DNA from: Aquicoccus porphyridii
GTDB taxonomy: Bacteria; Pseudomonadota; Alphaproteobacteria; Rhodobacterales; Rhodobacteraceae
NCBI RefSeq assembly: GCF_008369105.1
Contig: NZ_VINQ01000001.1
Coordinates: 434,001-498,000 of the forward strand
Length of the DNA: 64,000 nucleotides
Reading direction: 5' to 3'
Positions 62,505 to 64,000 of this stretch are shown here, in pieces. The position numbers and the translations under genes are program-made. Numbering within the stretch: the stretch's first letter is position 1; the number at the start of each line of letters is the position of its first letter. The notes beneath the pieces are model-generated. The model searched no databases. It saw only the letters and a program-made list of their open reading frames with translations, and was not told the DNA's origin.

Positions 62505-63047
62505 ATGAAGATCGAGAAAATTCACCACGTCGCCTATCGGTGCAAGGATGCCAAGGAAACCGTCGAATGGTATGGCAAGATGCTGAACATGGATTTCGTG
62601 CTCGCCATCGCCGAGGATCATGTGCCCTCGACCCACGAACCCGACCCTTACATGCACGTCTTCCTCGATGCTGGAAACGGCAATGTTCTGGCCTTTTTCG
62701 AACTGCCGACCAAGCCCGAAATGGGCCGGGACCCCAACACCCCCGAATGGGTGCAGCACATCGCGTTCAAGGTAAAAGACCGCGCGGAACTCGTTGAATT
62801 CAAGGAACATCTTGAAGAAAAAGGCGTCGAGGTTCTGGGCGTGACCGACCACTCGATCTTTCACTCGATCTATTTCTTCGACCCCAATGGGCACCGGATC
62901 GAACTGGCCTGCCCCGACCCCGAGGAAGACGCCATGCTGGCGCGTCTCAACGATGTGAAATGGGACATGCTCGAAGAATGGAGCCGCACCAGGAAGGCGC
63001 CGCAACATGCCGATTGGCTGCATGCAAAAGAGCTTGAAAAGAACTGA
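62505..63047 (+). CDS. VOC-family (glyoxalase/dioxygenase-like) protein
   Basis: 180 residues of the vicinal-oxygen-chelate fold: KIEKIHHVAYRCKDAKETVEW with a metal-ligand His, VQHIAFKVKDRAEL with another His, and IYFFDPNGHRIELACPDPEED with a Glu ligand. It could act on an aromatic or ketone compound imported by the preceding transporter, in whose operon it probably lies (112 bases apart). Substrate unknown. ATG 62505 with AAAGGA upstream. Confidence 0.82.
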   Translation: MKIEKIHHVAYRCKDAKETVEWYGKMLNMDFVLAIAEDHVPSTHEPDPYMHVFLDAGNGNVLAFFELPTKPEMGRDPNTPEWVQHIAFKVKDRAELVEFKEHLEEKGVEVLGVTDHSIFHSIYFFDPNGHRIELACPDPEEDAMLARLNDVKWDMLEEWSRTRKAPQHADWLHAKELEKN

Positions 63048-63071
63048 GCGGAATCGACATCTGGGGCAGCG

Positions 63072-63659
63072 TCAGCTTCCCCAGATCACCTTCACGTAAT
63101 TTCGGGTCTCTTTATAGGGCGGTACCCCGCCATGTTTTTTGACCGCTTCCGGCCCCGCATTATAGGCCGCCAGCGCCAGACGCCATGACCCGAACTCGCG
63201 ATACTGCGCCATCAGGTAACGCGCGCCACCATCAAGGTTTTCATAAGGATCGTGCGGATTGACGCGCAACGCCCGCGCCGTTCCGGGCATGAGCTGCGCC
63301 AGCCCGATCGCGCCCTTGTGCGACAACGCCTTGACCTTCCAGCCCGATTCCTGCTGAACCAGCCGCAAGAACAGATCTTCCGGCACCCCGTGCCGCCGGG
63401 CCGCATCGCGCGCCATGGCCAGGTAGGGCCCCTTGTATGTGCCGGAATAGTCCTTGGCATCACCCCATTTCGATGGGGTGACAACACTGGGCGGTTGCAG
63501 GCGCACCGAAGCATTGTATTGCGATTTCGCGCGGGTATCGAGAACCTTGGTCTGCGACTTGAACAGCGTGCTTCGCGACTTGGTCGACAGGATATCCGCC
63601 GCCGCAGCATGCGGCATCGCCAAGGTCACAGCCGTGATCAGAACCAGAACTCTGCTCAT
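63072..63659 (-). CDS. Lytic transglycosylase (SLT domain)
   Basis: 195 residues: signal peptide ([18 protein letters not shown]), then an SLT domain with catalytic Glu in [24 protein letters not shown], and [20 protein letters not shown]. Cuts peptidoglycan between MurNAc and GlcNAc in the periplasm. Start ATG 63659; an upstream start at 63692 is less likely. Convergent with the VOC gene and divergent from ssb. Confidence 0.92.
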   Translation of the reverse strand: MSRVLVLITAVTLAMPHAAAADILSTKSRSTLFKSQTKVLDTRAKSQYNASVRLQPPSVVTPSKWGDAKDYSGTYKGPYLAMARDAARRHGVPEDLFLRLVQQESGWKVKALSHKGAIGLAQLMPGTARALRVNPHDPYENLDGGARYLMAQYREFGSWRLALAAYNAGPEAVKKHGGVPPYKETRNYVKVIWGS

Positions 63660-63856
63660 ATCGTCACCCGTCCCAAAACCGTCGTTCGGCAACCTTATAA
63701 ACAGTTTTCACGATTCTTCCAGATCGCGCGCCCACCACCGCCAGACCACCGGGATCGCGCGTCTTCACTGGGTTTACTCGCATTTTAGGCTTTTCTTAAC
63801 GGGTTCGGGATGATGTAAGCTGACAATGAAAAATTTGGATTCTGTGGGAGAAGACG

Positions 63857-64000
63857 ATGGCCGGCTCGGTGAACAAGGTTATTCTGATTGGCAACCTCGG
63901 TCGCGACCCTGAAACGCGTACCTTTCAGGACGGGGGCAAGCTGTGCAACCTGCGCATCGCGACGTCAGAAAACTGGAAAGACCGCAACACAGGCGAGCGC
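63857..64000 (+). CDS. ssb: Single-stranded DNA-binding protein, N-terminal part (cut by right edge)
   Basis: First 48 codons: [19 protein letters not shown], then [19 protein letters not shown], the start of the SSB OB fold. GGGAG lies eight bases upstream of the ATG. The rest lies past the right edge. Confidence 0.95.
   Translation, partial: MAGSVNKVILIGNLGRDPETRTFQDGGKLCNLRIATSENWKDRNTGER

Overview
The window reads as a high-GC chromosomal segment of an alphaproteobacterium of the Rhodobacteraceae (Roseobacter/Rhodobacter group). The evidence is gene content: a CtrA-SciP-ChpT cell-cycle set, an olsBA ornithine-lipid operon, ribosomal protein L21 with a long C-terminal extension, a Cys-poor HemB, Usg, DUF6614 and DUF3553 proteins, and a twin-arginine peptide-type ABC transporter. 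This assignment rests on recognising protein families by eye; no database search was run.

Layout. 1-8.4 kb: the 5' part of mfd (cut by the left edge), a small membrane protein, hemB, a Ysc84/SYLF lipoprotein, usg, gyrA and a DUF6614 gene. 8.4-22.4 kb: an M32 carboxypeptidase, ctaA, trmJ, a ThiE-like gene, olsA/olsB, DUF3553, chpT, then a minus-strand run proA-proB-obgE-GNAT-rpmA-rplU and a pair of DUF2059 secreted proteins. 22.5-32.7 kb: a tRNA-Ser(CGA) gene followed by a ~10 kb genomic island bounded by a 14-bp direct repeat of the tRNA 3' end. All its genes lie on the minus strand: a P4-type integrase broken by a 7-bp tandem duplication, a second, intact tyrosine recombinase, AlpA-like and HTH/zinc-ribbon regulators, a single-chain restriction-modification enzyme followed closely by a membrane-anchored protein, a Cys-rich secreted coiled-coil protein carrying 42-bp repeats, and several unknowns. 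32.7-41 kb: hisI, a NifU/IscU-like scaffold, a 40-residue membrane protein, recG-ligA, ctrA (with a full CtrA box upstream), sciP and mnmA. 41-53.3 kb: one long minus-strand cell-envelope cluster, pyrH-frr-uppS-cdsA-dxr-rseP-(42-aa membrane protein)-bamA-ompH-fabZ-lpxA-lpxI-lpxB. 53.4-64 kb: miaA, an AraC regulator, a five-gene ABC-transporter/VOC cluster, a lytic transglycosylase and the start of ssb.

How the parts fit. The envelope cluster joins isoprenoid, phospholipid, lipid A and outer-membrane-protein assembly functions; the olsBA pair adds phosphorus-free ornithine lipids. ctrA, sciP and chpT supply three parts of the CtrA circuit (regulator, inhibitor, phosphotransferase). The island interrupts what was probably a direct tRNA-Ser/hisI junction and brings a defence-type enzyme.

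The least expected signals are: the 7-bp duplication in the island integrase; matched 12-bp repeats just inside both island ends that look like integrase arm sites; a dispersed ~110-bp intergenic repeat (three copies) with a 34-bp identical core in two copies and GTTAACC ends at fixed spacing, one copy of which runs into the start codon of an ABC ATPase gene; and two conserved-looking membrane proteins of about 40 residues. The sequence was read by eye; family assignments marked as inference need a profile search.
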